DNA of 64,000 bases from Planctomycetota bacterium. Its GTDB lineage: Bacteria > Planctomycetota > UBA11346. The translations under genes and the position numbers were made by a program. The notes under the pieces were generated by a model. That model was not told the origin of the DNA and made no database searches. It was given only the letters and a program-made list of their open reading frames with translations. The stretch lies in assembly GCA_016745075.1 (NCBI GenBank), contig JADGDD010000001.1:1427125-1491124 (forward strand), written 5' to 3'. Each line of letters begins with the position of its first letter. Positions within the stretch are counted from its first letter, which is position 1. Positions 62,216-64,000 of this stretch are shown here, piece by piece.

Positions 62216-64000
62216 TTACGCCAATATACCCATAAGGGTATCTATATTTTCTCGGGCAACGCTCACGATACGAGCAGCCGCAGCATAGGCATTTTGCTGC
62301 AAAATTAACAAACCAACTTCTTCATCAATAGATACCCCAGACATTTCTTCACGTTGGTTTTGCAAACTCGCTTGAACAAGATCTTGGCCTTGTGACAAGG
62401 TGTCATTTTGTCGCACCAAGGAAGCTACGTCAGAAACCTGAGATTGATAAAAATCATCCAAGGTTGTATTTTCTGAGCCAAACGATTCTGCACGCCGAAC
62501 AGCAATAAGATCAAGAACGCTGGAGTTATCGCCAGGAGCACGCGTTTTAGCCACCCCCAAACGTGTGGGGTTATCAAGTAGGTTTTGGACCACAGATATA
62601 TCTGAAGCACCAGAACCAGAAAACATCGTATTGATGCCAAGGGCAGACAAAACACCGGCTTGGTCTGGTTGACCATCTACGGTATAATCAATTTGTTCAC
62701 CGATACTCAAATCACCTTCATCAAAAACAATGTACACCCCATCTGCAATTTCAACGGGATCACCAGCACGAAGGTCTTCATTCAATACGACTTGTCGTGA
62801 TTGTTTAATCGGGCCACCTTCTGGGCCAGAATACCAGGACACTTCAATCACTGGAGGACTATTCAAATCTGAAGCCCCTATAGTGCCACCAGTCAGTACA
62901 TTTACAGACCATGGACGTGATGGATCAAAACCATGAGAACCAGTATAGCGACCTTTAACGGTAAAACCGGCATTGCCATTCGTCCATTGTGAACTTTGAG
63001 TAAACGCAGCAGTGCCAGTGGCATCAAAATCTACACCAAAGCTCTCACCATCTTGGTAATTGGCTGCGCCAGTCGTGTAGGATAAAGTAAGCCCACCCAC
63101 AACCGCAGGACCAGCAGCAGTTAAATCTATGGTACTAAAGCCTGGGCCAGGATATGGTACTCGTTGTCCAGATACTGGATCATGGCCAAACACCAGTAAT
63201 TCTGTACCGCCATTTTGCACTTCAAAAACCAAACGGTTATCAACCAACGCTGCATCCGTACCAGTTACAGATACATCTGGCGCTGACCACGCTGCATCTG
63301 TTGGCCGTGTATCTAGCGAAGTACTAAAATCTATACTATGAGAGCTATCAGTTGCTAATTGCAATTTCACTCCGTCGCTCACTGCAACAGCTTTAGCGGT
63401 AACATTGCCAACCCCGCCATTCTGTGATGGGTACAAAGTCCAGCCGCCCCCTCGCCCTGTGTTAATAGCTGAAACAAGATCTGCTAATGAGCGACCTGCT
63501 TCGGTAATACCGGTACCAGCTTCGTAACGAAGCGTATATTTTTCTGCAACGCCGGTATCATTGTTAAAAACGTTCATCGTCATATTTTGTGGTACAGTCG
63601 CACCAGAAGCGTCAACAAATGATGGTTGAAAATCTGCCGAAATACCAACATCACCAACAACCGCTTCTGCCATGGCTACAGCATCAAGATTGGTGTGTAA
63701 TAAAGAAACCGGAATAGTACGCGCCGAGTTATGAAGCGGTTCATTATAAGAATGGCTTAAACTGGTTGCATTAACCGCGTTGAATTCACGAATAACACTT
63801 TGCGCCATTTCATCAAGATCAGACAACACATTGGGGATAGTCGTTCCGGACAATTCTACAATCGCACCAAAACTACCGCCACCGGGATTAATAACTTCAC
63901 CGTTTTCGGCCAAGGTTAGTACAACATTTCCTTCACCAACGATTTTGGTGCCTACCTCTTGATATTCACCCTTTCCAACCAAAACCGTACCAGAAACTTC
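62216..64000 (-). CDS. flgK: Flagellar hook-associated protein 1 (FlgK), 5' end off window
   Basis: The visible 594 codons are the middle and C-terminal part; the frame stays open to the right edge. An N-proximal ELSGTTIPNVLSDLDEMAQS and FNAVNATSLSH block is typical of FlgK's domain D1/D2 junction. The C-terminus has the conserved SGVSIDEEVGLLILQQNAYA followed by AAARIVSVARENIDTLMGIL. The D2/D3 region is large (about 350 residues), longer than in E. coli, with YTTGAANYQDGESFGVDFDA-type strands. It is secreted through the flagellar apparatus and caps the hook. Confidence 0.95.
   Translation of the reverse strand, partial: EVSGTVLVGKGEYQEVGTKIVGEGNVVLTLAENGEVINPGGGSFGAIVELSGTTIPNVLSDLDEMAQSVIREFNAVNATSLSHSYNEPLHNSARTIPVSLLHTNLDAVAMAEAVVGDVGISADFQPSFVDASGATVPQNMTMNVFNNDTGVAEKYTLRYEAGTGITEAGRSLADLVSAINTGRGGGWTLYPSQNGGVGNVTAKAVAVSDGVKLQLATDSSHSIDFSTSLDTRPTDAAWSAPDVSVTGTDAALVDNRLVFEVQNGGTELLVFGHDPVSGQRVPYPGPGFSTIDLTAAGPAVVGGLTLSYTTGAANYQDGESFGVDFDATGTAAFTQSSQWTNGNAGFTVKGRYTGSHGFDPSRPWSVNVLTGGTIGASDLNSPPVIEVSWYSGPEGGPIKQSRQVVLNEDLRAGDPVEIADGVYIVFDEGDLSIGEQIDYTVDGQPDQAGVLSALGINTMFSGSGASDISVVQNLLDNPTRLGVAKTRAPGDNSSVLDLIAVRRAESFGSENTTLDDFYQSQVSDVASLVRQNDTLSQGQDLVQASLQNQREEMSGVSIDEEVGLLILQQNAYAAAARIVSVARENIDTLMGILA

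Noticed and set aside
1-64000. CRISPR arrays, tRNA or rRNA genes, transposases or an integron integrase
   Set aside because: No regular repeat-spacer pattern, no tRNA-like cloverleaf with CCA-type ends, no rRNA-like stretch and no protein with transposase or tyrosine-recombinase motifs was seen.

Overview
The window reads as chromosomal DNA of a Gram-negative-type, flagellated bacterium with moderate GC. It carries a TonB-dependent receptor, several lipoproteins, flgK/flgL, rny, rpsA, rpsB-tsf, gltX, hemL and isochorismate synthase. A Hanks-type Ser/Thr kinase, a GH172 (DUF2961) enzyme beside an AraC regulator, a small release-factor-like protein and many secreted proteins of no clear family make a Planctomycetota/Lentisphaerota/Verrucomicrobiota-like host my best guess. 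That is inference from gene content; no rRNA or tRNA gene is visible to settle it.

Layout. 1-4.3 kb: a Ser/Thr kinase running off the left edge, then a divergent AraC regulator / GH172 glycosidase pair. 4.4-10.1 kb: a plus-strand accessory block of small genes with long spacers. It holds an AlkX/YcaQ-like DNA glycosylase, a GyrI-like protein, a cupin gene broken by one base, a small membrane protein, a uracil-DNA-glycosylase-family protein, a Cdd1-type helix-hairpin-helix protein and a T4-endonuclease-V-like pyrimidine-dimer glycosylase. Some spacers contain integron attC-like half sites and short shared modules. 10.2-18.7 kb: a GH1 beta-glucosidase, a large secreted protein made of two duplicated halves, a DCC-family protein, a lipoprotein, gltX and a secreted hypothetical. 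18.9-25.4 kb: hemL with two unknown partners, then rny and isochorismate synthase almost touching. 25.5-32.4 kb: a tightly coupled minus-strand uptake operon (TonB receptor, binding lipoprotein, isochorismatase-like protein, FecCD-type permease, ABC ATPase, MFS exporter). 32.5-36.6 kb: deoxynucleoside kinase, folK, a release-factor-like protein, a STAS protein, then tsf and rpsB with a readable promoter and terminator. 36.9-40.1 kb: an organoarsenical operon (arsR, ArsP-type permease, ArsF, ArsG, small thioredoxin) with two matching operator-like sites. 40.2-44.2 kb: a FeoA-FeoB fusion, a FeoB-associated Cys-rich protein and an NADPH reductase. 44.3-53.8 kb: a GH5-like lipoprotein, an ABC-F ATPase, a truncated GNAT gene, an HTH protein, a DUF368 polyprenyl-phosphate transporter, a C-terminal processing protease, a methyltransferase and an acidic membrane-anchored protein. 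53.9-55.3 kb: a second accessory patch with a decayed gene. 55.5-64 kb: rpsA, a Cache/PAS hybrid histidine kinase, a phosphoesterase, and flgL/flgK running off the right edge.

I found no CRISPR array, transposase or integrase. The most noteworthy items are the uptake operon with its embedded isochorismatase-like protein, the DNA-repair-rich accessory block with attC-like traces, the duplicated thioredoxin-like/jelly-roll-like secreted protein, and the organoarsenical operon.
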